From contig NZ_JAGJBY010000001.1 of NCBI RefSeq assembly GCF_020010905.1, positions 2,748,001-2,812,000 on the forward strand: a DNA stretch of 64,000 nucleotides, in the 5' to 3' direction. The notes beneath the pieces are model-generated. The model made no database searches. It was not told the DNA's origin and saw nothing but the letters and a program-made list of their open reading frames with translations. The DNA is from Streptomyces acidiscabies. GTDB taxonomy: Bacteria > Actinomycetota > Actinomycetes > Streptomycetales > Streptomycetaceae. This document shows, one piece after another, positions 53,555 to 63,138 of the stretch. Each line of letters begins with the position of its first letter. Position 1 is the stretch's first letter. Both the position numbers and the translations under genes were made by a program.

Positions 53555-54574
53555 GTGGGGTCCCATCGCAGCGTTGCACCGGCGTCCGGGTTCAACAGGG
53601 GGGCGGGGGCGGCGCTGTGCGCGCTGTCCGCCGCTGCGGCTGCCCTGGGGGTGGTTCCCGTCGCCCACGCGGCGCCCTCCGGGGGTACTCGGGCCGAGGT
53701 CGACCGGCTCTACACCGAGGCCGAGCAGGCCACCGAGGCGTACAACAAAGCCGATGAGCGGGCCGATCGGCTGCGGCACGAAGTGAGCGGGGCGCAGGAC
53801 GCCATCGCTCGGCAGCAGGAGCGGATCAACTCCATGCGGGAGCGGCTCGGGGCGCTTGCCGGGGCCCAGTACCGGGCCGGGGGGCTCGATCCCTCCATCG
53901 CGCTTCTCTTCTCCGACGATCCCGACGAATACCTCGACAAGGCTGCCACGCTCGATCGGCTCACCGTTCATCAGGCCGGGGAGCTTCGTGAACTTCAGTC
54001 CGCCATGCGGGAGTTGGCTCAGGAGCGGGCCGAGGCTGCCGGGAAGCTCGGGGAGCTGGAGAAGAATCGGCGGGCCGTCGCGTCCCATAAGCGGACGGTC
54101 GAGCGGAAGTTGGCTCGGGCTCGGGAGCTGTTGAACTCGCTCTCGCCGTCGGAACGTGCGGGGTATGAGCGGGTGTCGCGGTCCGGGCGTGAGGAGATGC
54201 CGTTCCTCGGTGGGGGGCAGGCGTCTTCCGCTCGGGCTGCTGCGGCTGTGGCTGCGGCTCGCTCCGCGTTGGGGCGGCCCTATGTGTGGGGGGCCAGTGG
54301 GCCTTCCGGGTTCGACTGTTCCGGGCTCATGCAGTGGTCTTACGGGCAGGCGGGGGTTTCGTTGCCGCGTACGTCTCAGGCGCAGGCACATGCGGGGAGG
54401 AGGGTGCCGTTGTCGCAGGCTCAGCCGGGGGACATCGTTACGTATCGGTCCGATGCGAGTCATGTGGGGATGTATGTGGGGAACGGGCAGGTGATCCATG
54501 CGCCGTATCCGGGGGCGCCGGTTCGGTATGACCCGGTGGGGATGATGCCGGTTTCTTCGGTTACGCGGCCGTAG
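53555..54574 (+). CDS. Secreted NlpC/P60 (C40) peptidoglycan endopeptidase, paralogue
   Basis: 339 residues from GTG 53555 (GGAAGGAG upstream). Signal peptide about 1-40 (VVPVAHA|AP), then a coiled coil that opens EVDRLYTEAEQATEAYNKAD, very like its neighbour, and the C40 domain with Cys 255 in GFDCSGLMQWSYGQAG and His 303 in SHVGMYVGNGQVIHAP. Two fully active tandem paralogues suggest overlapping but separately regulated roles. A 200-base gap separates the genes. Codon use drifts (many GGG, GCT and TGT codons) after about 53700. Confidence 0.95.
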   Translation: MGSHRSVAPASGFNRGAGAALCALSAAAAALGVVPVAHAAPSGGTRAEVDRLYTEAEQATEAYNKADERADRLRHEVSGAQDAIARQQERINSMRERLGALAGAQYRAGGLDPSIALLFSDDPDEYLDKAATLDRLTVHQAGELRELQSAMRELAQERAEAAGKLGELEKNRRAVASHKRTVERKLARARELLNSLSPSERAGYERVSRSGREEMPFLGGGQASSARAAAAVAAARSALGRPYVWGASGPSGFDCSGLMQWSYGQAGVSLPRTSQAQAHAGRRVPLSQAQPGDIVTYRSDASHVGMYVGNGQVIHAPYPGAPVRYDPVGMMPVSSVTRP

Positions 54575-54610
54575 GGGGTGCCACTTTCTGTCGGACGGCG
54601 GGTGCGGGTT

Positions 54611-54677
54611 GTGTGTGGCTTGTCGCGCCCGCGCGGCGGTAGCCGCACATCGATACAGCCCCGCGCCCCTGAAAGAC
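54611..54677. repeat. Dispersed intergenic repeat, long form, inverted
   Basis: TGTGGCTTGTCGCGCCCGCG, then GCGGTAGCCGCACATCGATA, then CAGCCCCGCGCCCCTGAAAG, the reverse complement of the long form, downstream of the second endopeptidase. Confidence 0.8.
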
Positions 54678-54736
54678 ATGGGTGCAGATTCGCCGTCTTG
54701 TCTTCCCCCGTACGATCGTCCTAATGGCTGGTGCTA

Positions 54737-55614
54737 AGGACTGTCCCGTAAATGATCTTCGAGCTGTCTCGGGCGTGGTTGGCCGTCGTGCGGGCCGCTC
54801 GTCTATCCGGCGAGGGCGAGGTTGTGTATCCGGGCGATGCCGAGCATGGCGTGGTGGACGCCATCGCCTTTGAGGCGGCAGTCGCGGAGGATCTTCCAGG
54901 TCTTCATGCGGGCGAAGACGTGCTCGACGCGGGCGCGGACCTGCTTGTGGGACTTGTTGTGTGCTTCCTTCCAGTCCGGAAGGTCTTCGCCCTTGCGCCG
55001 GCGGTGGGGCATGACGAGCCCGGTCCCGGGATAGCCGCCGTCGGCGATCGTCATGGTCTTGCCGACAGCGGCTTTGGCGCCGGATTCCTCCCACGCCTTG
55101 CAGTCGTTGCGGTTTCCGGCGAGAGGCCGGCCCACCACGACGACCAGGCGGGTGTCGGCGTCGATGACGACCTGATGGTTGGTCGAGTACCGGTAGTTCT
55201 TGGACTGCTCCGCGACCGTGTGGTCCCGGGTGGGGACCAGGGTGCCGTCCACGATGAGCACGGTGTCCTTGGCGAACCGCTTGCGGGGCTGGAGCGCGAG
55301 CATCGGCCCGAGGTGGTCGATGATGCGGTCGGCTGCCGACTTGGACACCCCGAAGAGCGGGGCGAGCTGGCGCATCGTCAAGTTCGTGCGCCAGTACGCC
55401 GCGACCAGCAGAGCCCGGTCCTCCAGCGGGAGGCTCCACGGCCGGCCCTTGCGGACCGCATCCGCACCTTCGCGCCGCAGTACGGTCACCAGCTTGCCGA
55501 ACAGGCGGGGGCTCAGCCCGGTGAACGGGGCTATCCAGGACGGCTCCGACGCCGTGATCACACCAGACACATCAAGATCATCTCACCCGTGACCAGCAGT
55601 TACGGGACAGCCCT
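54737..55614 (-). mobile_element. IS5-family (ISL2-like) insertion sequence, copy B (878 bp)
   Basis: Same length, ends (AGGACTGTCCCGTAA / AGGGCTGTCCCGTAA inward) and transposase as copy A at 23451-24328. It is flanked by TA on both sides within GCTA...TAGGC, so both insertions used the site GCTAGGC and the element keeps the same orientation. Confidence 0.92.
54803..55570 (-). CDS. IS5-family (ISL2-like) DDE transposase, copy B
   Basis: 255 residues, identical to the copy A protein: HTH then the DDE motif (LIVDGTLVP, TIADGGYPG, RARVEHVFARMK). Intact and identical copies imply recent transposition. Confidence 0.93.
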   Translation of the reverse strand: MSGVITASEPSWIAPFTGLSPRLFGKLVTVLRREGADAVRKGRPWSLPLEDRALLVAAYWRTNLTMRQLAPLFGVSKSAADRIIDHLGPMLALQPRKRFAKDTVLIVDGTLVPTRDHTVAEQSKNYRYSTNHQVVIDADTRLVVVVGRPLAGNRNDCKAWEESGAKAAVGKTMTIADGGYPGTGLVMPHRRRKGEDLPDWKEAHNKSHKQVRARVEHVFARMKTWKILRDCRLKGDGVHHAMLGIARIHNLALAG

Positions 55615-56761
55615 TAGGCGGGTGCTGTGGTCGGGGGCTGTCGCCCTGTGTCTGCTTGCCGTGGGGTGTAGTGGGGGTGATGGGGGGTCTACCCGGGCCG
55701 AGGTGCAGGCCGCTCTTGATCGGCGGGCCTCTGTTGTGTTGGGGCGGGAGGGGAACACCTATGACGTTCCGTTTTCGCAGTGGTCCTATCGGCTGGGGGC
55801 CGTTGATGCTGCCGGGGATCGGGCCACGGCTGATGTGCAGCTCAGTTATCGGGTTCGGGGGTATGACTCCGTGCCTGTTACCGCCTCGCGGGTGGTGACG
55901 TTGGGGCGGGATGAAGGTGGGGTGTGGTCGGTGGTGTCTGAGGGGCCCGGAGAGGGGGCCGGGGAGCAGCTGTGGGATCAGGGGCGGGTCAGCGTCGTGC
56001 GGGGGGCTCACAGTCTTGTGATGGGCGTGGGGGAGTCCGACGATCGGCTGCGGAGTTTCGCCGATCTCGCCGATCAGGCCGTGCCCGCAGTGTCCGACGC
56101 CTGGGGGACCACTTGGGCGCAGAAGGTCGTCGTCGTGGTGCCTGCCTCGCTGGAGGGGATGGCCGAGCTGCTGGGCGCGTCCGTCGATTCGTACCGGGGG
56201 ATCGCGGCCGTCACCACCGGCGAGACCGGGGGGCGTGCGCCCGCTGACCGGGTCGTCGTCAATCCGGAGGCGTACGGGATGCTCGGCGAGGTCGGCCGGC
56301 AGGTCGTGCTCACGCACGAGACCACCCACGTCGCGACCCGCGCCCACACCAACGCGGCGACCCCCCTGTGGCTGTCCGAGGGCTACGCGGACTGGGTCGG
56401 CTACCGGGGCACCGACCGCACGCCGGACCAGGCCGCCCCCGAGCTGCGGAGCGCCGTCGACGAGGGTCACGTCCCCGCCGCGCTGCCCGCCGACTCGGAC
56501 TTCGGGTTCGGCGGGGACGCCACCCGTCTGGCGCAGGCGTACGAGGGTGGCTGGCTGGCGTGCCGGATGATCGCCGGGCGGTGGGGCGAGGAGAAGCTGG
56601 ACGCGTTCTACAAGGCGGTCGGGGCACACGGGAAGCGGGCCGGGGCGGTGGAGGGGGCGTTGGGGAGCGTGCTGGGGGTGACGCTGGAGGAGTTCACGGA
56701 GGACTGGCGGACGTACGTGAAGGAACAACTGGCGAGCTGAGATTCCGTACGCCGCTGAAGC

Positions 56762-57289
56762 TCACGCCCCTTCCAGCTCCCCCAACGCCTCCCGCAGCCA
56801 CTCCCTCTCCGCCTCCCCCGTGGCCCGCGCCACCCGCAGCATCCCCGCGCGGAACAGGTCCCCGGTGTCCTCCGCCCGGACGGCCACCTCACCCTCGTAG
56901 AAGAAGCTCGTCGGCACCTCCAGGAAGTCCAGGCGCCGACGCAGCACCGCCGCCTGCTCCCCCCGGTCCGGCAGGAACCGCAGGAACGACAGCACCGTGT
57001 TGAAGCGGACCCCGTCGGAGATCTCGACGTCCTTGGGGTGCCGGAGGCGTTCCAGGAGGTCCGCCCGGCCCGCGTCGGTCAGCGACAGCACCCGGCGAGG
57101 GGCCGCGCTCGCTCCGTCCTCGGTCCGTTGTTCGAGCTTGCCGGCGGCGACGAGCCGGTTGATCGCGGGGTACAGCGCCCCGTCGCTCACGGGGCGGACG
57201 TGCCCGCTCAGTGCCCGGATGCGCTCCTTCAACTCGTACCCGTGCAAGGGGCGTTCGGCGAGGAAGCCGAGGATCGACAGCTCCAGCAT
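56762..57289 (-). CDS. PadR-family transcriptional regulator
   Basis: 175 residues. The winged helix at the N-terminus begins LELSILGFLAERPLHGYELK and SDGALYPAINRLVAAGKLEQ, then RVLSLTDAGRADLLERL. The C-terminal helical dimerisation domain (from about residue 95) has FFYEGEVAVRAEDTGDLFRA. PadR proteins repress divergent exporter genes and respond to the exported compound; the MATE gene here is divergent with only 86 bases between starts. Tandem palindromes lie in the gap. Confidence 0.93.
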   Translation of the reverse strand: MLELSILGFLAERPLHGYELKERIRALSGHVRPVSDGALYPAINRLVAAGKLEQRTEDGASAAPRRVLSLTDAGRADLLERLRHPKDVEISDGVRFNTVLSFLRFLPDRGEQAAVLRRRLDFLEVPTSFFYEGEVAVRAEDTGDLFRAGMLRVARATGEAEREWLREALGELEGA

Positions 57290-57322
57290 GGCACTCCCTT
57301 GTGGACGGCGACCGTCCCATGC

Positions 57323-57354
57323 TACCTCTAATCGAGCTACCTCGAATCGAGGTA
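57323..57354. promoter_or_regulatory. Tandem PadR-type operators between padR and MATE genes
   Basis: TACCTCGAATCGAGGTA (57338-57354) is a perfect 8-bp inverted repeat about a central A. An adjoining imperfect copy, TACCTCTAATCGAGCTA (57323-57339), matches it at 15 of 17 and shares two bases, a 15-base period. Position between the two starts suits joint control of both genes. Confidence 0.85.
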
Positions 57355-57375
57355 ATCGACCTAGGGGGACCCCGT

Positions 57376-58656
57376 ATGACCACCGACCTCGTCACCCTCG
57401 CCCGCCCCATCTACCTCTCCCTCCTCGCCTCCGTCCTCACCGGCCTCCTCAACACCCTCTGGGTCACCTCCCTCGGCCCCGAGGCCGTGGCCGCCGTGGC
57501 GGTCGCGACGAGCACCGAGAACGTCCTCCTCGGCATCGCCCTCGCCTTCTCGTCCGGTACGACCGTGCTGCTGGCGCAGGCGAGAGGGGCCCGGGACCCG
57601 GTCGCCGCCGGGGCGGCCGTACGGGGTGGATGGGTGCTGTTCGCGCTGGTCACCCCCGTTGTCGCGGGCGGCGGATATCTGCTCAGGGAGCCTCTCGCCC
57701 GCCTCCTGCTCGGCGGCGACGCGCCTCTCGCGGCCGGCTACTTCGCGATCTCCCTCCCGGGGCTGGCCGTCTTCTACGCGCAGAACCTCGTCGACGGCAT
57801 CCTCAAGGGCACCGGCGACACCAGGACCCCGATGCGGCTGGCGCTGGTCGCGAACGGGCTGATCCTGGTGGCGGACCCGGTGCTGATCAGGGCGTACGGG
57901 GTGGAGGGCGCCGCCGCGTCGACCGTGCTGTGCCGGAGCGTGGCGCTCGGGGCGGGGCTCCTCCTGCTGCGCCGGAAAGCTCCTTCGGGGACGCGCGCCG
58001 CACCCCGCCGCGTCCTCGCCGTGGGGCTCCCCATGGCCCTCGACTTCACCGTCCGGCAGACCGGCGGCCTCGTCCTCGTCGCCGTCGTCGCGCGGATCGG
58101 GGTGACGGCGGTCGCGGCGTACGGGATCGCGTACAAGGTGCTGTACTTCGCGACGATGGCGTTCTACGCCGTACGGCAGGCCGCGGCGATCCACACGGCG
58201 TACACCGGCGAGGCGAGGGCGACCGGGCGGGCGGCGGTGAAGGTCGCGGGCGTTGTGGGGGTCGTGGCCGCCGGGGTGTTCGCGGTCGGTGCGCCCTGGA
58301 TCATGGCCGCGTTCGGCGCGGGGGAGGAGGTCACGGCGGACGGCGTTCTGTTCCTGCGCTGCGTCGGGCCGTACCTCGTGCTGATGGCCGGGGTCATCGC
58401 GCTGGGCGGGGTGTTCGAGGCGGGTGGGGGCGGGACCGTGGGGGCGACCGTCGTCGGGACGGCCGTTCAACTGCCCCTGGCGTACGGGCTGTCGGGGTTC
58501 GGGCTGCCCGGCGTCTGCGCCGCGCTCGCCGTGTCGATGGCCGTGCAGGGGGTGCTGCTGGTCAGGAGGGGACCTTCGCTCGGGTCGGCTGCGCCGGGAG
58601 CGGCAGCGGCTTCGGGCGGGCCGATGTCGAGCGCCACAGGCGGGCGCAGGCCGTGA
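57376..58656 (+). CDS. MATE-family efflux transporter
   Basis: 426 residues, about twelve membrane helices in two six-helix halves. The first half holds LARPIYLSLLASVLTGLLNT, GTTVLLAQARGARDP and NLVDGILKGTGDTRTPMRLA; the second begins LAVGLPMALDFTVRQTGGLV. It exports cationic compounds using H+ or Na+. The start ATG 57376 has AGGGGGA upstream. The C-terminal 30 residues are disordered and overlap the convergent gene by 95 bases. PadR control is inferred from the operators. Confidence 0.92.
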   Translation: MTTDLVTLARPIYLSLLASVLTGLLNTLWVTSLGPEAVAAVAVATSTENVLLGIALAFSSGTTVLLAQARGARDPVAAGAAVRGGWVLFALVTPVVAGGGYLLREPLARLLLGGDAPLAAGYFAISLPGLAVFYAQNLVDGILKGTGDTRTPMRLALVANGLILVADPVLIRAYGVEGAAASTVLCRSVALGAGLLLLRRKAPSGTRAAPRRVLAVGLPMALDFTVRQTGGLVLVAVVARIGVTAVAAYGIAYKVLYFATMAFYAVRQAAAIHTAYTGEARATGRAAVKVAGVVGVVAAGVFAVGAPWIMAAFGAGEEVTADGVLFLRCVGPYLVLMAGVIALGGVFEAGGGGTVGATVVGTAVQLPLAYGLSGFGLPGVCAALAVSMAVQGVLLVRRGPSLGSAAPGAAAASGGPMSSATGGRRP

Positions 58657-59779
58657 GCGCGGCGGTGACCAGGAGGCCGTTGCGGACGAGGAGCAGGGCC
58701 ACGCCGAGAGGGGTGCTGTCCACGACGTCGTCGAAGCGGATCGGGAACTCGATCACCGTCACGCCGGCCGCGACCAGGACCAGCACCGCCGGGAGGCCCA
58801 TCCGGCTGCCCCGGAAACACAGGCACACCGCCGCCGTGCCGATCAGCCACACCAGGTACTGCGGGCTGATCACCCGGCTGGACAGCGTGAAGAGGAGTAC
58901 GGCGGTGAAGGCCGCGTCCGCCGGGGTGTGGAGCGAGTAGCGGCGGGCCATGAGCCGCCACATCAGGAGCCAGCCGAACGCCACGGACGTCAGGAACAGG
59001 GCCGCCGTGCTCACGGCCTTCACGCCGGGGCCGGTGAACTCCAGGGAGCCGTAGACGAAGTGGACCTCGCCGGGCCAGCCGAAGTGCCGGGCCACGTGGA
59101 AGACCAGCGCGCCCAGGGACTCGACCTCCGTGCCCCGGTCGCGCTGGGAGGTGACGAAGGTGAAGGCGCCGGGGACGAAGGCGCTCGCGGCGAGGAGGAG
59201 GGCGGTGGTCAGGGTCGCCGCGAGCCATGTCCTGCGGCGGGCGACCCCGGCCAGCAGCAGGGCCGGCCAGACCTTCAGGAGTGCGCCGAGGCTGATCAGG
59301 GCGCCCATCACGCGGGGGCGCCGGGCGCCCGCGACGAGGGCGGCGACCGCGACCGCGGTCACCAGGATGTCGTACCGCGCGTAGGCCGTGGGGCCGAGGA
59401 GGGGGACGCCCGCGACCCACACCCACACGCCTCGCCGGGTGCGGCCGGGGCGGTGCGCGGCGGTCAGGAGCAGCGTCAGGACGGCCAGGTCGGCGACGAA
59501 GGCCAGCAGGAAGAACGCGGACGCATAGTCGAGGAACGGGAGCAGGGCCGGGGCCAGGAGCGGGAGGGCGGCGGCGGGCGGATACTGCCAGGTCACGTCG
59601 TGCAGGGGGAACGCGCCGGTGCGCAGGATCTCGTACCAGCTCCGGTAGATCACCGAGACGTCCGTCGTCACGTCGGGGCCCGGGAAGGGGAGGATCCGGT
59701 ACACGGACAGGAGCAGGAACAGCCGGGTGACACCCCAGGTGACGAGCAGCCCGGTCAATGGCCGTCGCGCGTCCGGCAT
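58562..59779 (-). CDS. Integral-membrane glycosyltransferase (GT87-like)
   Basis: 405 residues from ATG 59779 (MPDARRPLTGLLVTWGVTRL). About ten membrane helices. The first large loop holds an acidic pair in LPFPGPDVTTDVSVIYRSWY and the WQYPPAAALPLLAPALLPFL segment, and later HFVYGSLEFTGPGVK; this is the layout of GT-C (GT87) polyprenol-phosphate-mannose-dependent enzymes. It probably acts on phosphatidylinositol mannosides or lipoglycans, fitting the PimB-like gene next to it. Acceptor unproven. Confidence 0.88.
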   Translation of the reverse strand: MPDARRPLTGLLVTWGVTRLFLLLSVYRILPFPGPDVTTDVSVIYRSWYEILRTGAFPLHDVTWQYPPAAALPLLAPALLPFLDYASAFFLLAFVADLAVLTLLLTAAHRPGRTRRGVWVWVAGVPLLGPTAYARYDILVTAVAVAALVAGARRPRVMGALISLGALLKVWPALLLAGVARRRTWLAATLTTALLLAASAFVPGAFTFVTSQRDRGTEVESLGALVFHVARHFGWPGEVHFVYGSLEFTGPGVKAVSTAALFLTSVAFGWLLMWRLMARRYSLHTPADAAFTAVLLFTLSSRVISPQYLVWLIGTAAVCLCFRGSRMGLPAVLVLVAAGVTVIEFPIRFDDVVDSTPLGVALLLVRNGLLVTAALTACARLWRSTSARPKPLPLPAQPTRAKVPS

Positions 59780-60188
59780 ATTTCGCCCCTGTTCGTCCCT
59801 GGTCGATATGTCGGGCACATCCTGCACCGGGGGGCTGGGGGAGAGCCATGAAGCGGGGCCGGGCACATGGTGGGTTGCCGGGGGTGGGCCGGTCGCGTGT
59901 CGGCGGGGGTTGTCGTCGAGTGCCGAGGCGGTCGCCTGGTCCGGCGTCGGTGCGTGGCTGGTGGCGGGCGTGGGGGGCAGGGTCTGCGGCCGGGCGTGGA
60001 ATCGGGCGCCGGGGCCGAGCCGGTCGTCTGCCGCCGGGGCTTGTGGCCGGTTGGGCGCCGCCGGGAGACCGGGCCGGTCGCCGATCGGCTGTGGTCGGGC
60101 GCCGAGCCTGTCGCCGGTGGCTCGTCGTCGAGTGCCTGGCCGGGCGCCTGGTCCGGCCTCGGCACATGGTCGGTTACAGTCGGCCGCG
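59780..60188. other. 409-base gene-free region with imperfect direct repeats
   Basis: Between divergent glycosyltransferase genes. Two 39-base copies of GTCGTCGAGTGCC...CGCCTGGTCCGGC (59912-59950 and 60124-60162) agree at 34 of 39 positions, and a GGGCACATGGTGGGTT unit at about 59862 resembles CGGCACATGGTCGGTT at 60160. Long open frames exist on both strands but are Pro/Arg/Gly-rich artefacts of high GC. It presumably carries both promoters. Confidence 0.6.
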
Positions 60189-61331
60189 ATGCACAAGACC
60201 CTCATCGTGACCAACGACTTCCCGCCCCGCCCCGGTGGCATCCAGGCGTTCCTCCACAACATGGCGCTGCGCCTCGACCCCGCCGACCTCGTCGTCTACG
60301 CGTCCACGTGGAAGCGGACCCGCGAGGGCATCGAGGCGACCGCCGCCTTCGACGCCGAGCAGCCCTTCACGGTCGTCCGGGACCGTACGACGATGCTGCT
60401 GCCGACGCCGGGGGCGACGCGGCGGGCGGTGTCGCTGCTGCGCGAGCACGGGTGTACGTCCGTGTGGTTCGGCGCGGCGGCTCCGCTGGGGCTGATGGCG
60501 CCGGCGCTGCGGAGGGCGGGGGCGCGGAGGCTGGTCGCCACGACGCACGGGCACGAGGCGGGGTGGGCGCAACTGCCGGTCGCCCGGGGGCTGTTGCGGC
60601 GGATCGGCGATGCGACGGACACGGTCACCTATCTGGGCGAGTACACGCGGTCCCGGATCGCGGGGGTGCTGTCGGCGGAGGCGGCGTCGCGGATGGTCCA
60701 ACTTCCGCCGGGGGTGGACGAGAAGACGTTCCATCCGGGGTCGGGGGGCATGGAGGTCCGGGCACGGCTGGGGCTGACGGATCGCCCGGTGGTGGTGTGC
60801 GTGTCGCGCCTGGTGCCGCGCAAGGGCCAGGACACGCTGATCCGCGCGATGCCGAGGATTCTGAAGGCCGAGCCGGACGCGGTGCTGCTGATCGTGGGGG
60901 GCGGCCCGTACGAGGGCGACTTGCGAAAGCTGGCTGCGGAGACGGGAGTTGGGGACTCGGTGAGGTTCACGGGGTCGGTCCCGTGGGAGGAGCTGCCCGC
61001 GCACTACGGCGCCGGGGACGTCTTCGCGATGCCGTGTCGAACGAGGCGGGGCGGCTTGGACGTTGAGGGCTTGGGGATCGTGTACCTGGAGGCATCGGCG
61101 ACCGGATTGCCGGTGGTGGCGGGGGACTCGGGGGGAGCACCGGACGCGGTGCTGGACGGGGAGACGGGCTGGGTCGTACGCGGCGAGTCGGTGGAGGAGA
61201 CGGCCGAGCGGATCGTAGTGCTGCTGGGGGATGGGGAGTTGAGGAAGAGGATGGGTGAGCGCGGAAGGAAGTGGGTGGAGGAGAAGTGGCGTTGGGATCT
61301 GCTGGCGGACTCTCTAAAGGCGCTGCTGTAG
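60189..61331 (+). CDS. GT4 glycosyltransferase, PimB'-like mannosyltransferase
   Basis: 380 residues, GT-B fold. N-terminal MHKTLIVTNDFPPRPGGIQA is the GGI acceptor-loop signature. The C-terminal nucleotide-sugar half holds VVCVSRLVPRKGQDTLIRAM, VGGGPYEGDL, FTGSVPWEELPAHYGAGDVF and the E..GIVYLEASATGLPVVAG segment with EX7E. It closely resembles PimB', which adds the second mannose (from GDP-mannose) to phosphatidylinositol monomannoside. The acyl-CoA ligase at 63139 is its common neighbour in Streptomyces. Confidence 0.9.
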   Translation: MHKTLIVTNDFPPRPGGIQAFLHNMALRLDPADLVVYASTWKRTREGIEATAAFDAEQPFTVVRDRTTMLLPTPGATRRAVSLLREHGCTSVWFGAAAPLGLMAPALRRAGARRLVATTHGHEAGWAQLPVARGLLRRIGDATDTVTYLGEYTRSRIAGVLSAEAASRMVQLPPGVDEKTFHPGSGGMEVRARLGLTDRPVVVCVSRLVPRKGQDTLIRAMPRILKAEPDAVLLIVGGGPYEGDLRKLAAETGVGDSVRFTGSVPWEELPAHYGAGDVFAMPCRTRRGGLDVEGLGIVYLEASATGLPVVAGDSGGAPDAVLDGETGWVVRGESVEETAERIVVLLGDGELRKRMGERGRKWVEEKWRWDLLADSLKALL

Positions 61332-63119
<1,788 letters not shown>

Positions 63120-63138
63120 ACTGCCCTGCCGGGCCTGG

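Larger units (their letters stand above)
54724..56740 (+). pseudogene. Lipoprotein (metallopeptidase-like) gene split by IS copy B
   Basis: Removing the IS and one TA joins ATG GCT GGT GCT A (54724-54736) to GG CGG GTG... (55617 on), giving MAGARRVLWSGAVALCLLAV and lipobox AVGC. The remaining 375 residues contain LTHETTHVATRAH (HExxH) and LWLSEGYADWVGYRG, a zinc-peptidase (gluzincin/MA-like) pattern, then a NTF2-like-looking middle. The insertion lies after codon 4, inside the signal peptide, so export and start are lost. A GTG at 55622 could restart translation without the Arg pair. The frame also runs on through the IS antisense strand, but that is not a native gene. Confidence 0.85.

Noticed and set aside
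54752..56740. A 662-codon frame running through IS copy B into the lipoprotein
   Set aside because: Its first 288 codons are the antisense strand of the transposase; the same antisense frame exists in copy A.
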